The notes under the pieces were generated by a model. That model was not told the origin of the DNA and ran no database searches. It saw nothing but the letters and a program-made list of their open reading frames with translations. A DNA stretch of 64,000 nt, taken from assembly GCA_039720395.1 (NCBI GenBank), contig CM077832.1, positions 25,755,607 to 25,819,606 on the forward strand, in the 5' to 3' direction. The DNA comes from Liquidambar formosana (taxonomy: Eukaryota > Streptophyta > Magnoliopsida > Saxifragales > Altingiaceae). Both the position numbers and the translations under genes were made by a program. Shown piece by piece: positions 37,269 to 51,000 of this stretch. The first letter of the stretch is position 1; every line of letters begins with the position of its first letter.

Positions 37269-38189
37269 TGTGAACAACACGGAAGCCCGAATGATATACA
37301 CAATTCCAGCTAAATGTCAATTTTATGGGCAAAATGGGTATTACCGCATTAATATATGGGTATATTAATCTTTTTAGGAGCTACCAGCCTGCATTTTGCA
37401 GTTCAATTCACTGCAGTATTATAAAAAATACAGCATGTGCTATGCTTCTCTTAGATCACGACACATGGCTAAGAAGGAGCATCCAACGATGTGAGATAAG
37501 AGATCTCTTTTAGTGCCAAAACAACACCTAAAGACTTAACGGCGTAAAGAACCCAAAGCAAATCCGAACCTTCATGGTAGACGGCAAACGGCACCTTCAA
37601 GGCTGAGTGGATTTGCTTCACCGGGGAACGGCGAGTGGATCTCCATGACAGATTTGCCTTTTCGGTGGCATCTCCACTTTAAAGGTTTTCCGATGACATC
37701 TTCAACCTCAAAGGTTTTCCAGGTGAACGAAAATTGGATCTTCACGGCCAGTGGTGGATCTGGTGGGTGATATTGATGGATATTAAGATGAGAAAAATGG
37801 GGGTTTTTTTAACTAAACAAGATAGCCATGTGAGCAACAGCCATTTTCTTTCAAGTAAATAAAATGCCCTTTCAAACAACAACAAATAATAGAAAGTTGG
37901 ATCAGGAGAGTTTGTGCTCAAAAGATCAAGATTATTTCCTTCTTCTTCATAGGTTTTTTATTTTTATTTTTTTTTTTCAATATATGTTGGAATGTTTTGG
38001 GAATTGTTGCTGGAAAACATGGTTTTTTGTCAGAAAATATTAGTGAAGCAGGCTTGGGACCAAAGGCCATCGCTGGACAACAGATGTCGTCGTTGGAAGA
38101 AAAAATGGGGTTTCTTCCCAATGACGTCTCCTCATTAATCTGTCTTCACAATTTTTTTTTTTTTTTTTTGAGAATTATATGTTGGGATG
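37269..38189. other. Intergenic, no gene seen
   Basis: Contains repeated AAAGGTTTTCC phrases near 37680-37722 and several T-runs. No recognisable domain in any frame. Confidence 0.5.
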
Positions 38190-38258
38190 TTTTTTTTTTT
38201 TTTTTTTTTTTTTTTTGGTTGAATGGGTGGGAAAAACCCACAAATAGAAAAGAGCAAA

Positions 38259-41200
38259 CTAAACAAATCTAAGGGTAGACACCCCACTTAAATCATTTTT
38301 CAACTGATCAAGAACCAAAACAGGGGGCTCTCGAAAAATAAAGAGTCCAGGAGGCAAATCATGACTTAGTCAAGCAAGACAATCAGCTAAATGGTTGCCT
38401 TCGCGATAATGGTGCTCAATAATGCATTCCCAATCACGGTTAAGAAGCTGCTTGCACGCATTAATAAGGGGACCATGAGGACTATGAGCAGCAGTGGAAT
38501 TCCTAAGCAGAGATAAGATCACTTTGGAGTCGACTGTAGCCTTAACTTTCCTAAAACCTTCCTTCTACGCAAGAGTTAAACCATTAAACAAAGCCCACAA
38601 TTCAACAGTTGTAACAGTGCAGATCCCAATATTAAGACCAAACCCAACCAACCAATGACCTGTGTCATCCCGAATAAGGCCCCTTCCTGTACCCTCCCCA
38701 GGATTACCACGGGAGCTTCCATCAGAATTCAACTTGACCCAACCAAAATGAGGAAAGGACCAAGAAATGAACCTAACCTGTTTCAGAGGTTTGAACTTTT
38801 TCGTGTGCCAACCATCATTCCAATCTTTAATTTTCTTCATACTATCATCAAAAGGACAAGAGGGCATAACAAAAGAAGGATCAAAAAGCTTTTTATTTCT
38901 CCAGGTCCATAGGGACCAGCAAGTGAAAGCAAAAGTGTGTAACCAAGAAGCAGAATCAGACCAGCCATCTATAATATCCTCCAAATTATCATCAATCCAA
39001 TTCTTTAAGTCTTTAGCAAAGAAATTATGCAGGGCTTGAATAGGCACTATAACTTTCCATATAGAAATAGCATAGAAACAATCTCTCAAAACATGAAGGG
39101 AATCCTCAATAACCATACCACAAGTAGAGCAAGAGCAATCAAGAGTTAAATGTCTGGACTGTCTAACTTTGTTAGTCAATAGCCTATCCTAACGAGCAAG
39201 CCAAAGGAAATACTTAATTTTAGGGGGAATACGAGCTTTCCAGAGCTTACCCCATTTCTTCTCATCAGCATTATTCTCACCAGCCAAAAGTAACTGATAA
39301 GTAGACTTCAAATTAAATTTCCCAGAAGATGAATATTTCCAACAAATGGAATCAGGAGACTTACCTTCTGTAAAAGGGTGGGTTACTCTGATAAGGTCTA
39401 AGATATCTTGAGGAAGGAAGTGTTCAAATTCAGACCAGTTACCAATTACCTTCTTCATTAGTATAATCCCAAACAGTAGCTTCAAGATTCACCTCAGGAG
39501 GGAGATGGGAAGCCATATCAACGAGCGGAGAATCCCCAACCCAATTGTCCAACCAAAATCTAGTGATCCGACCATCACCAATAATCCATTAAGCCCCATT
39601 TTTAACCAAGTCTTTACCTTGAAGGATGCTTCTCCAAGAATAAGAAGATTGACTATTAGGAAAGCAATCCATAAAAATAGACTTCTTTTAATACTTACCA
39701 CAAAGTAAAGAAGACCAAAAGGAATCGGTTTCAGCAATAAGTTTCCATCCCATACGAGCCATATAAGCCTTATTAACCATGCTCATAGATCTTAATCCTA
39801 AGCCACCTCTCTCCTTAGGTTGACAGATTTTATCCCAAGCAACCAAATGGATCTTTCTTCTAGATTCAGTGCTGCCCCACAGAAATTTACAATTAGCTCT
39901 ATCCACCTGATTATTGACTTCCGACGGAATCTTGGTAGTTTGCATGGTATAAGAGGGAATAGTAGAAGTGACTGCTTGAATAAACAAAGCATGACTTGCC
40001 ATAGAAAGATGATCTGCCTTCCACCCAGCTAGGCGCGAATGGACTTTCTCAAGCACATGAAAATAAGTAATCTTGGAAACTCTCTTATGAATAATAAGGA
40101 CTCCTAAATATTTACCAAGATCTGTGGTCATAGGGATTTTGCAGAAGTTACTAATCTCTTTAGAGGTAGAACGAGAGAAGTTAGGCGAGAAGAAAATTTT
40201 GGGACTGAGTCAAATTAATAGACTGACCAGACATATCACAGAAAGAATTTAAGCATCTCATAACAACTTCAATTTGGGACAATAATGCCTCAGCAAACAA
40301 AACCAGATCATCCGCAAAGAATAAATAAGTGATTGGAGGACAATATCTACCAACCTTGATAGGTTTCCAACGTTTACCACGAACTTCCACAGAAATAAGA
40401 TGGGACAATTTCTCTAAACAAAGAACAAAGAGGTAGGGAGACAAAGGGTCCCCTTGCCTAAGCCCCCTACCAGGAGTGACCTGATCAGATTTCTCACCAT
40501 TCCATAGCCACAGAAAGCTCCGTAGTTGTCACACAACTCATAGCCAAAGAAATCCAAACAAGGGGTAACCCAATATCAAGAAGAACTGAACAAAGGAAGT
40601 CCCAATTTACTTGGTCATAAGCTTTGGCAAGGTCAATTTTAAGAGCCATAAAACCTGATCTCCCCCGCTTCTTTCTCATAGAATGAGTAATCTCCTGAGT
40701 CACCAGAATATTATCACTAGTCATCCTTCCAGGAACAAAACTACTTTGAGTGGGGGCAATAAGCTTAGGGAGAATAGGACGAAAGTTTAGCAACAAAAAT
40801 TTTAGAAATGAATTTTAGGGAAACATTGCAGAGGCTAATGGGACGAAACTGTGAAAAATTCTCAGGATTAGGGACTTTGGGAATAAGAGTAATAAGAGTT
40901 TGATTAAGACCAAGGGGGAGAACACCACTAGAGAAGGCTGAAAATATCATCATGCGAACAGAATTCTGCACAATATTCTATTTCTTATGATAGAACACCG
41001 CTTGAAAACCATCCGAGCTCGGGGCTTTGAAAGGCCCAATAGAAAACACTGCTTCCTTAATATCTAGAGCTATAGGCCTAGTCGCAAGAGCAGACAAATC
41101 TGAATCAGAGAGAATAGGAAAAAGCGAACTGGAAATATAAGGAGCTACCTTTTTGCTTTGAAATAGATTCTCAAAATAACTCACAACTTCCTGCTTCAAG

Positions 41201-42361
41201 AGGTTATTATCCAAGCACCATTGACCATTAATTTTAAGACCAAAAACTTTTTTTTTCTCTAACGAACCAAGGTAGAAGTATGAAAGAAACGGGTGCTTCT
41301 ATCCCCGAATTGCAACCAATTGACCCTAGACTTCTGAAACCAAATCATTTCCGCACGAGCAAGAATGTTGTTGTACTCAATAATCAGATTCTCCTCCAAC
41401 TTCAAAAGAAAAGGATTAGGCCTAGAAGCAAGAGCCCTTTACCAGTAATATGAGCTTCAAGTCTACGCTTCTCCGCAAACACATTCACAAACACATCATG
41501 ATTCCATTTCTGGACAGCAGTGGAGAAATTAGAGATATTGACAGCAAGATTAGGATCAATTGTGTCCTAATTACCAATCAAAAACTCCTCAAAATTACTA
41601 TGCATCAACCAAGCTGCTTGGAAACGAAAAGGTCTTAGATTATTCTTGGGGGGACTAACACCCACAAGATAAACTAAAATAGGACAATGGTTGAGTAGGT
41701 CCTAGGAAGATGTCTCACAATAGCTTCAGGAAAAAGAATTCTCCAATCTACATTAGCAAGAGCCCTATCAATTCTTTCACTAACCCGAGCCTTACCTTGT
41801 CTAAGGTTAGACCAAGTTAAAGTAGGCCTTGAGAATCCCAAATCAACCAATTTGCAGTTGTTAATTCATTCAAGAAATTGACAACGACGAGCACCTCCAA
41901 GAGAAGAGCCACCTTTCTTTTCTAATAAAGAAATAATTTGGTTAAAATCACCTGCAACCAACCAAAGGAGATTATGCATCTTAGACATATCAAGAAGAGA
42001 ATCCCATAACAAGCTTTTAATTTGAAAATTAGGACTGGCATAAATGGCTGAAAACAACCGGTCTCTACCATTCAACCCATGAATAATACTATGAATAGCT
42101 TGAGAGGAGGAAGATAAAATTTCCATGTCAGTAATGGCATTATTCCAAAGAAGCCAAATGCCTCTTGAAAACCCTTCAGCATCCACTCGAAATGAATCAG
42201 AAAAATTCAACTTGCTAACAACTTTCAGCAGCTTTAATAGACCCCAACTTGGTCTCCATAATCACCAAAATACTAGGATTATGAACTCTAATAAGTTCTT
42301 TAATATTTCTGAGAAAACCTCTACTACCTACACCCCTACAATTCCAGGGGAGGATCTTCAT
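38259..42361 (-). pseudogene. LINE ORF2 remnant (endonuclease, RT, zf-RVT, RNase H)
   Basis: Starts MKILPWNCRGVGS (typical ORF2 start). The endonuclease part includes VAGDFNQI and RIDRALAN. Reverse transcriptase parts are APSSDGFQAVFY, NFSQFRPISLCNV, KIDLAKAYDQVNW, LRQGDPLSPYLFVLC and the catalytic FADDLVLF near 40305-40330. zf-RVT follows (WKARIPPKIKYFLW; CSTCGMVIEDSLHVLRDC). The RNase H domain has KLNSDGSSRGNPG, ELWALFNG, VDSKVI and REGNHLADCLA. The intact enzyme would nick target DNA and copy its RNA there. Stops near 39180, 39486 and 40972 and a frameshift near 40495 inactivate it. Confidence 0.92.
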
Positions 42362-42439
42362 AAAACACACACAAGGAAGAGGTGGGGCTGGACCAGCTAC
42401 AGAGAAGAATTCTGAGGTGACTCCCTAGAGAAAGCCACC

Positions 42440-43672
42440 CTAACTCCCTATATCATCATCTTTCATAACCACATCAGAACCTGGTATAACATTACGCAGA
42501 CTGCAATCTTAAGAAGACAACAAAATACCATTACACTGAGACCCGGATTATGACTAGGCACATTATAAAGGGGATTAGGAGAGAGATTAGGATCTAGAGT
42601 CTTAGTTTGAGTGGCATTAAGGATCGAGGGAACTTTATGCGAACCAAAGGAAACAGAGGCAAGAGATTGTTTGGTATTGGTTCGAGTGGAATTCTTGTGA
42701 GACTGAACATTGGGTTGGATTTTAGGGGGAGAGGCAAGGTTAGGATTAGTTTAAAAGACTAAACGGTTCCCTTGGCAAGTTTCCGATCGGTGACCAAACT
42801 TACCATAAGTGAAACAAATAAGGTGAAGACCTTCATACTCAACTCTCTTCCAACTATTATCTAGAAAAACTTTAGAGATGAGGGATTTAGAGAGATCCAC
42901 TTCTACACTCATACTAGCAAACTACCTCTCGACACCTTGGGGGTATGAGCATCAATACGAACCGTTCTACTAATTGAATTTCCCAATTGCCTCAGCATAG
43001 CATCATCAAAGTATTCAATCGGGAATTCTGGAAGTCGAACCTAAGCCACAATGGAGGTAATCGCAGCCTTGGACGGTCTGAAGTCTAAATGCCACCTTCG
43101 AATAGTCAAACAATGCCCCGCAATAGACCATGGACCCTTTGTCAAAGCATAGTTACGGTTTTCTTTTTTTTTTTTTTTTTTTTTTCAAATTTCACAATGA
43201 AATACTCGTTTTCCAAATCAACAACTTGGATACGACCCTCACGACTCCACAGATGAGTCAATCGTTGAGTAAGAAAATGATAACCCACAGACTTTCCCAA
43301 GAGCTTAACAATGATAGCATTTCTCCACGGATGACGGAGCAATTTTCGGTCCTCAGGCGAGATCTGAATACGGGGCCAAAACCCCATAGGATCACCAATA
43401 TCTTCATAACGAGCCGCATCATCATCATCAAAATCCTCATCCGAAAAATCAACAAAATCACTAGCAGTAGTGAACCCAAGCAATTTATCACGGAACGAAA
43501 TTGGGCTCTTCACAGAGTTCTCTCCGGCAATCGGACTACCTTTAATTTCTCCTTCCTCCATAAGAACTTCAGAACAAATCTCACTTTCGGCACCAGCAAT
43601 CTTCACTTTTTTAGAACTACGAAGAGGACTCATGTTATGGAAAGGTAAAGGGGGATCCCCATCCTCCTCCAT
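42440..43672 (-). pseudogene. LINE ORF1 remnant (DUF4283 type, zinc knuckle)
   Basis: Starts MEEDGDPPLPFHNM; an acidic segment (DEDFDDDDAA) is followed by a DUF4283-like region (RHPWRNAIIVKLLGKSVGYH, LTQRLTHLW, DLENEYFIVKFE). A 22-base A-run (T-run at 43164-43185) encodes a lysine string and shifts the frame just before NYALTKGPW. The C-terminal knuckle reads CFTYGKFGHRSETC, where the second Cys has become Tyr. ORF1 proteins coat the element RNA. Confidence 0.88.
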
Positions 43673-43740
43673 GAATGGAGAGAGGAAGAGGAAGATCGGT
43701 GTATGAAGCCTAGATTAAAGCAAGAAACAGCAAATTATAG

Positions 43741-44349
43741 AAAAAATTCCAGGAAGAACATTTCGGCACACGATAGCAAATAGATCTGGGCTAACATACG
43801 TCGAGAGCTTTTTTCATGAGTTGGGTTCCTCTTTTCTGATTTATCATACTGTTATTTGTGGGATGTTTAAGAATTATGATTGTCAGAAACTGTTACAAAA
43901 CCAAGCTTGGCCAAAACATACTTGTGTTTTGTATGGAAGCATAATAGGGCTGGTAAGGTTCACCGACGGTGAATATGTTGCTGTTTGGGGATTTTAGAAG
44001 GGTTGGAAGGGAAGGGTTAACCCCAGTTAAGTTGATTCAATGGCATCAAAACGACGGGATTTGGAGAGTTTTACACAAGGACCATCTATGTTTTGTTTTT
44101 GCGACGTGTCGCCATCCAAGAGAGGCACAGCACATGCTGTATTTTCTCAAGTACTGCATCGAATTCAAACGCCCTAAAGGGCATCACTGTGTTTAACGCT
44201 GTGTATGGATTGAGAGAAATGGAGAGAAGAGAAGAGAAGAGAAACCCTTTTTCTCTCCTTTTCCCTTGTTTAGATTGTTTTGGTGGGAGGGAAGATAAAA
44301 TTAGTGGAGAGAAATGGAGAGAAAATGGGGAGAAAATCAGACCATTTTG
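43741..44349. other. Intergenic upstream of the cohesin gene
   Basis: No gene recognised. GAGAGAAATGGAGAGAAG-type purine-rich sequence at 44211-44340 resembles 24298-24440. Confidence 0.5.
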
Positions 44350-44552
44350 ACTGTTACTTTAACTGTAGCATGCAGTTACTGTAGGATTCGTGACATGTGG
44401 AGGAGGCTTGGGTTGAATAGTAGGGCTGAACGGCTACGATTTGGGCTGTGAATCTGCCATTAGAAGGAAACGGCGCTTGCTGTGCAGGTGAGCAACGGAG
44501 CCAAAACGTTGCCATTTTGTGCGTTTTGAGATTTCAGAAGGGAGGCCAAAAC
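44350..44552 (+). repeat. ~200-bp block shared with 61991-62182 (inverted)
   Basis: Highly similar by eye to the complement of 61991-62182 (for example GGAGGAGGCTTGGGTTGAA and AACGGCGCTTGCTGTGCAGG). A 9-base insertion (TAGTAGGGC) near 44418 is the main difference. It lies just upstream of the cohesin leader. Confidence 0.85.
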
Positions 44553-44579
44553 CGGTTTTGCCGATTTTGAATGCCATTT

Positions 44580-44933
44580 CAGCTCTCGCACACACTCTCT
44601 CCTCTCGGTTTCCACTCTCTCTCCTCTCGTCTGCTACTCTCTCTCTTCTCGGCCTCCGGCTACGGCACCGGCGACGGGAGTACTGTGGGTCTCCTCCTTC
44701 CCCTTCGTCGGCGCCCACTGTCGTTGCCCCTGCTCGATCTCTCTCATTCACTCTCAGATCCACTCACCGGTGGCAACGGCAACCCCCCCTCGTCGTTGGC
44801 ACCTCCCGTTGCCTGCTCCTGCTCCTTACCTGCCGTCGGAACCTTCCGCTGTTGCCCGTCGTCGTGTGCACCCCCCAAAACCCAGGTATGTTCAATTTTT
44901 TTGTTATTTTTTGTAAGTGCTATAACCCTAACT

Positions 44934-44970
<37 letters not shown>

Positions 44971-45090
44971 TGTCACTACGTCACTTGAATTTGTAACCCT
45001 AACTCCTTCCTCTGTAGAAATCGATCTCTTTCTATATATATATATATATCTGGCAGTGAAGATTGAAGTAATTGAAGAAGGAAGAGGAAG
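44580..45090 (+). promoter_or_regulatory. Probable 5' leader of the cohesin gene, with leader intron
   Basis: C/T-rich leader-like DNA. A donor AACCCAG|GTATG at 44885 and an acceptor CTGGCAG at 45055 predict an intron of 170 bp ending 35 bp before the ATG. It contains a C-run plus (CT)n at 44936-44969 and (TA)n at 45031-45048. No TATA box can be assigned with confidence. Confidence 0.5.
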
Positions 45091-48000
45091 ATGTTCTACT
45101 CGCATACGTTTCTGGCTCGAAAAGGGCCATTGAGTACAGTATGGATAGCAGCTCATTTACAGCATAGGCTCAAGAAGTCCCACTACACCTGCACCGACAT
45201 CTCCTCCACAGTCGGTTCGTTCCTTTCCTTGAACAAAAATAGAAAATTTTATTTTAATCTATTTTCCTCTTCGGAAAAAATTTCCCAGCTAGAAACGCTT
45301 TCCATCGAAGCAAGCGGAAGTATCATTTTGTAAGCTTATCAATTATAAGCTTATGGATTGAAATATTTTTCGATTATTATGCTGAATTTTGTTTAATGTT
45401 TGTCTTGTTGTGGGTATGTAATTAGGGCTTGTTCTAGATGTCCCTTTGAAATTGAATTGTTTCATTAAAATGTGGGTGTTTTGGGGATTTTTTCATTATA
45501 ATGTATGCGTTTCATCGTAATGTGGGTATGTAATTAGGGCTTGTTTTGGATGTCCCTTTGAACTGGCGTCCATCATTACAATTGACAATGAAAGGGACAT
45601 TTCACGAGTTCCCGAAATTGTTTCTGTACCATCAATTATATTGATAGGTTCATCATTTTTTAAAGGTCCCATTCAAGATGGCAGATTTGTACTCTTAACT
45701 GTATGTAAGAGACGAATGGAGCCGTTCTATTTTCATGGGACAACCAAATAGGCCCTTAGCCAACAAGTTTTTATTTATTTATTTGGGTTTTACCCACTAC
45801 TGGGCATATATGAAGAGCAGTCAATTGTGTACCCAATTAAACAAATGATCTTGTTGTAGTTTTAAAGCAATGTTTTCTAGGTGTTTTTTTTTTTTTTTTT
45901 TGGTGGGATTTTGTGATAAATAGGAAAGGCAGCTTTATGTTAAGAAGGGTAGAGGAACTGGTTATTTCAATTGTATAAGATCGTTGTCAATGATTGGCTT
46001 TCTTCTCAGTAAAAGATTCATGCAAAGCACTGGAATAAGGCTTTATGAGAACTTAGGCAGAACAGGGCCCCCTTCTCATTTTGGGGACAAGCTGATTAAT
46101 GTATTGAAAATAGAGTGTTACAAAAGATATTTGTACATTTCCAACTATTTATTTTGTTTGATTATTAATGGCATTACAAAATTTTCATATTATCTTTCAT
46201 ATTTATTCAATTATTTTTTCGTTGACATTGCGGAATTAGCAGTTGAAATGGTGAATAGGAAATTCTGTCCTTTTCATTATGGGAAAAGCAAATTTATTGA
46301 TGAAATGTTGAAAAACATTATATTTTCATTTAGGATTTTTATAGTCCAACGCTCCAAGTAATTTTTTATTTAATGATTTTTGATATCACAGTTTTCATAT
46401 TTATTTATTCATTTCATTGGGCATTTCATATTTAACGGTTGAAATGGTTATCGGTGAATTGATCCCTTTAAGGGTTTGACCTCTGGTTGCTAATTGGGAG
46501 CTATCCTGTTTTAGAGTATATCTTCCAGCTCAGTTTAAAAATAATGCTTGTTATTGCCCTTAGATCCTCTTATATTTCAGAGATAGTTAATAGGATTGCA
46601 AAACACTGCAAAACCTATTCCACAGGCCTTGTGGAATGATTTTTATCATTCTTAGAATAGAGAGATTTGAAATTTTTTTTAAAACCTATTCTTGCCTTGA
46701 TTTTTAAATGGTATGTGCTTTGTGATTTGGTTTTAGTCTTGAAAAGTGAATGGCAGCTTCTATTGATGAATCTTGAAACAATTATATATTAGTGAGATAA
46801 TTTTCTCATTCTGATTTTGTTCTATTTATTTATCATATATTTTACTGGAGTGATACCCTCAAAGTCATGAGAGAAGGATGAAAAAAAAAATGAGAAAAGA
46901 AAAAAATGTTGGTCCTTTGGTAAATCCATATGTTTGAATTAAGATTGCTGTAATTAGCTCATCCGATAGGCCCTATCATCTTATCAGGTTGATAATCTTT
47001 AAACTGCCTCCATCAGCATTTATGTTGATTCTGATGTCCTCTTCCATGTTATATAAGAAAAAAAATGGGTTTTTTAATGAACTGTGATTATTGTTTTAAT
47101 GATTGCAAAGGAGGTATGGGTATAAATCCAATGAAGTTTTGATTGATGGGAATGTGGGTTCCATGAAATGGAACTCTATGTCACTGTGCACATGTGAAGT
47201 TTAGAGAGGGAGGGCAATTTTCCTATTTTTTCTTCACTCTCTCTTCCAAACTTGTTTGTAATCTGGTATTTTTGTACTTGTTCTTCATCTTAAACAGTTT
47301 GTTCATCTAATAGAAATTCAAACATGAAGAAGCATATGATAGTTTTGTATCTCATCATTTGGTTTAGAATACGTGGCTTAATTCTTTGAATGTGTCTTTT
47401 AGATCGCATCATGTTTCCAGAAGCTCCCATAGCCTTGAGAATGTCAGGACACCTTCTTTTGGGTGTTGTTCGGATATATTCAAAGAAAGTTGATTATCTA
47501 CACCAAGACTGTAATGTTCTCCTGGTTGGATTAAGAAAAGCCTTTGCTTCTATAGCAGTTAATCTACCAGAAGGTTCATCCAAAGCACCACCTGAGTATA
47601 TCACTTTGCCAGAGACTTTTGAACTTGATGCCTTAGATTTGGATTTCAACTTATATCATGAGGGGTAAAACTGTTGTGATAAAACCTACTTGTTCCATCT
47701 TATGCTCCATCTCAAAATATGTTGGTAACATATGGATTTTGATTTTCAGGGCTCCTGATAATCACCTCAGAAGTCAGGAGGATATAACCCTTACAGGTTT
47801 TTTTATTTTTAAATTAATTAATTAATTATTGTATTGCTGTTTGTCATCTGCATTCTTTCTTTTTTCTTTATTTTTCAACTACTTATTCAAACAGTAATTG
47901 TTGGAAATTTTGGTTTTTATCATTTGACAGATCAAGTTCCAGTTGAAAGAGATCTTTATATTGCTATTTCTTTTGACGAGGTTGAATATTCTCTTTCCTT

Positions 48001-51000
48001 ACTTCATTGCTTAGTGGACTATTCAATCTTTGAATATGTACTGGAGTTGCATTATCATCTGATAGAAATTTTGGTTTTATATAGGATATTGTTATGGATT
48101 TATCACATCCGGACGTTCCTAATTCAAGGGTTGATGTATCTGAGGTCGGGTATGCTTGTTGATTCTGAAAGTCCTATTTATATTTTTGTTGTATGAGGAA
48201 ACCGATTTAATATTTTCCCTTCTTTTTACAATTATACAGCACTGAGGACGGTAATGTGGCTTTTCGAGATCCTGGGCCAAGTAATCAAACAGAATTATTT
48301 GATGAGAGGCTTAATGAGGTTCCTGATTCTGGTGTCAGACCAATGGAGGAAGAGTATGCCTCTTATTGCTTCTTAATGTTCCATTGCTGCTTCTTTTTTT
48401 TTTTTTTTTTTTTTTTTTACCTTGGGAAATCATGTTAACATTTTGCCTTCTTTTTCAATTGATAGTGTCCTCGCTTGACTTCAAGTGGATGGCAGTGGGG
48501 GTTTTCAAGATCCTGGCCCAAGTAATCAAACAGATTTATTTGAGGAGAGGCTTAATGAGGTTCCTGACTCTGGTGTCAGACCTATGGAGGAAGAGTATGC
48601 CACTTATTGCTTCTTTATGCCCCCATTGCTGCTGCTTTTTTTCTTGGCAAATCATTTAATCAATTTGCCTTCTTTTTCAATTGATAGTGTCCTCCATCGA
48701 GTCCCAGTGGATGGTAGTGGGGCTTTTCGAGATCCCGGTCCAAGTAATCAGACAAATGAGAGGATTAATGAAGACAATTCCCCTCAAAATTTTCGAGAAA
48801 TTGAAGTTATGCGTGATGCTGTCCACGATTATCGCTCAGAAAGCCTTCCAATATGGCCAGATCTTGGGAAAGACATTACTGAACCACACAGGCCCATAGA
48901 CCAAATCATGAATGAAAAGGAAATCCCTTCCCCAATTGCAGAAGATATCTTAATTCCTGGAGGGCCTTCTCTACCATTTCAGCAACGTTCAGAACCGCCA
49001 GCTTCTGCAGCTTCAGAAGAGGCTCCTGATATTTTTGATACTCATACTTCATATGGTGGGTGCATATTTCTCATCACTGGATATATGCACAACTGATGTA
49101 GGGTCCTTAAGACCCAAATTTGTTTTGCTTTTGAAACAATTTTGCTTTCGCATGCTGCAGGGCATCTATCACCTGAACTGGCAATCCCATCAACTCCACC
49201 TGCTGAGCTGCCAAAACCAAAATCAAGGAAGAGAAAGCAGTTATTTGATGAGTCCACAGTGTTGTCTAATAAGTATGGTTGGTCATATAATATATTTGGA
49301 GTTCTCATTCTTCTGGTACTTGGTTACTGACATAAGGACATGGATGTTGCAGATTTATGAAGAAGGCGCTTGAAGATTCTCATGATCTATTGCGGAAGAG
49401 GAGGAATATTCCTTGCTCTCTTTTGGGTGTTTGGAAGTTAACAAACAGATTGAGAAAGGAACAAATGTTCCTTGAGTCCTCAATGACTGGTGAGCTGTTT
49501 TTTCTTTTGGCTGAATTGTGCTTGGTGCTTGCCTCTTAGTCCATGATTCTGGTTTCATCAAACATGGGTGTCTGTCTGCAGGATTGTGTGCAGATCTTCA
49601 TGATATTTCAAAGGAGGACTTTGTTTCTTTGAAACCCCATTTGGTTGTTTTAGAGGAAGCATATTCAGACCCCAGTGTTGCACAATCTCGAGCTCCCGTT
49701 CCTGACCTTGATATGAAGCTGATGCTAGCAGTAGCAGCAATGTTTTACCACAATTTGCACCTTCTCCACCTGCATTCATGCCTTCTCCCAGGGTTGCACA
49801 TTCTCGAGATCCTGTTCCTGACCTTGATGTGGAAATTGAATGTCTTCGACAATATGAAGCCGATGCTAGCAGCAATGTTTTACCTGAACTTGTGACTCTT
49901 CCCTCTGCATTCATGCCTACTTCATTCAGAAGAGAGGACTTTACTCCCATCTCAGACAACAATTTAGGGTTAGGATTGGAGGCCCAGGGTGGAACAACTA
50001 TTGGGATTGATGTGCTGCCTACACCTGATCTGGGAGCATCTACTGAACCTCTTGGATCTGATATGGAAACACCAATGACATTTTTGGAGGAACGACTTGG
50101 TGGAGGAAATACTGGTCTTTCAGATATTCCTGAGTTGATGAATTCTGCAGGAACAGAAGTAAGTTTTTATGTGTATATTCATCTAAGTGATCTTGTTGAA
50201 AATATTCATGTTTGACAATGCAATTAAGGGTCCATCCCTTCTTCTCTATCAAATAATAAGCATCTTATATTGGATAAGAATTTTCATAGGTTAATTCAGT
50301 TTTTCAATTTGTGAGGCACAGGCAAGGCTCAAGGAAAAATGTTGGGGCTGGATCTGTGCCGCAAAGAGTGATGTTTAAATTAATTCCATGCCTCACTCGT
50401 TAAAGTTCACCTTATATTTGAGGTGCAGGTGTATGAAGTGCATGCTTCACTCCTTAAAGTTCACTTTATGTTTGAGGTGTAGGTGTCTTGCATATTTACC
50501 AGGGTTCAACTTACATAATTGAGGTCTTAATACTGTATTCTTATTTTAACCTGAACCCTTTTTCCTGTATAATTGTATTTTTACTTTTCAAACCTGTTTT
50601 GAGCCTCTGTTATGTAACATTGAGGATGTTGTATTGGTTGACTGTAATTTGCACTTTAGATTCTTAAGTATACGTTCCAAATGTTGTCTTTTACATACTT
50701 AGTTTATGTATATTTTGGTTTTTTATTTCTTGTGCACACATAACCTTGCATATCTCTTACCTAAATTAATTTTATGATTTATGAGGCGTAAAACTCAATC
50801 GGGAAGGCTGGTGCCACTTGCATTGCTAGGTCCTAATGAATTGCCTGTGTCTTGCCTTTTGAACTGGTTAAGTAGTAAATGAAACATGCCTCTGACTCAC
50901 TGATCCATTGCATTGTAGGAGCTAAATTTTCTGGAAGCAGACAACAATACACCAACTGGTAATTTGAGAAATGTTTTAAATTTCTGATTTGTGATCTGGA

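Larger units (their letters stand above)
38190..43740 (-). mobile_element. L1-type LINE with RNase H domain, near full length, inactive
   Basis: About 5.5 kb. On the - strand it has ORF1 (43672 to about 42440), ORF2 (42361-38259) and a poly(A) tail (T-run at 38190-38218 on the + strand). The 5' border is approximate and no target duplication was found. Both ORFs have several stops and frameshifts. Confidence 0.92.

Noticed and set aside
38140..43870. GGGATGTTT near both ends of the LINE as a target duplication
   Set aside because: The match is short and does not abut either border precisely, so it may be chance.
44434..45156. Several overlapping open frames before the cohesin ATG
   Set aside because: They come from the C/T-rich leader and CT/TA repeats; the leader intron model explains the region better.
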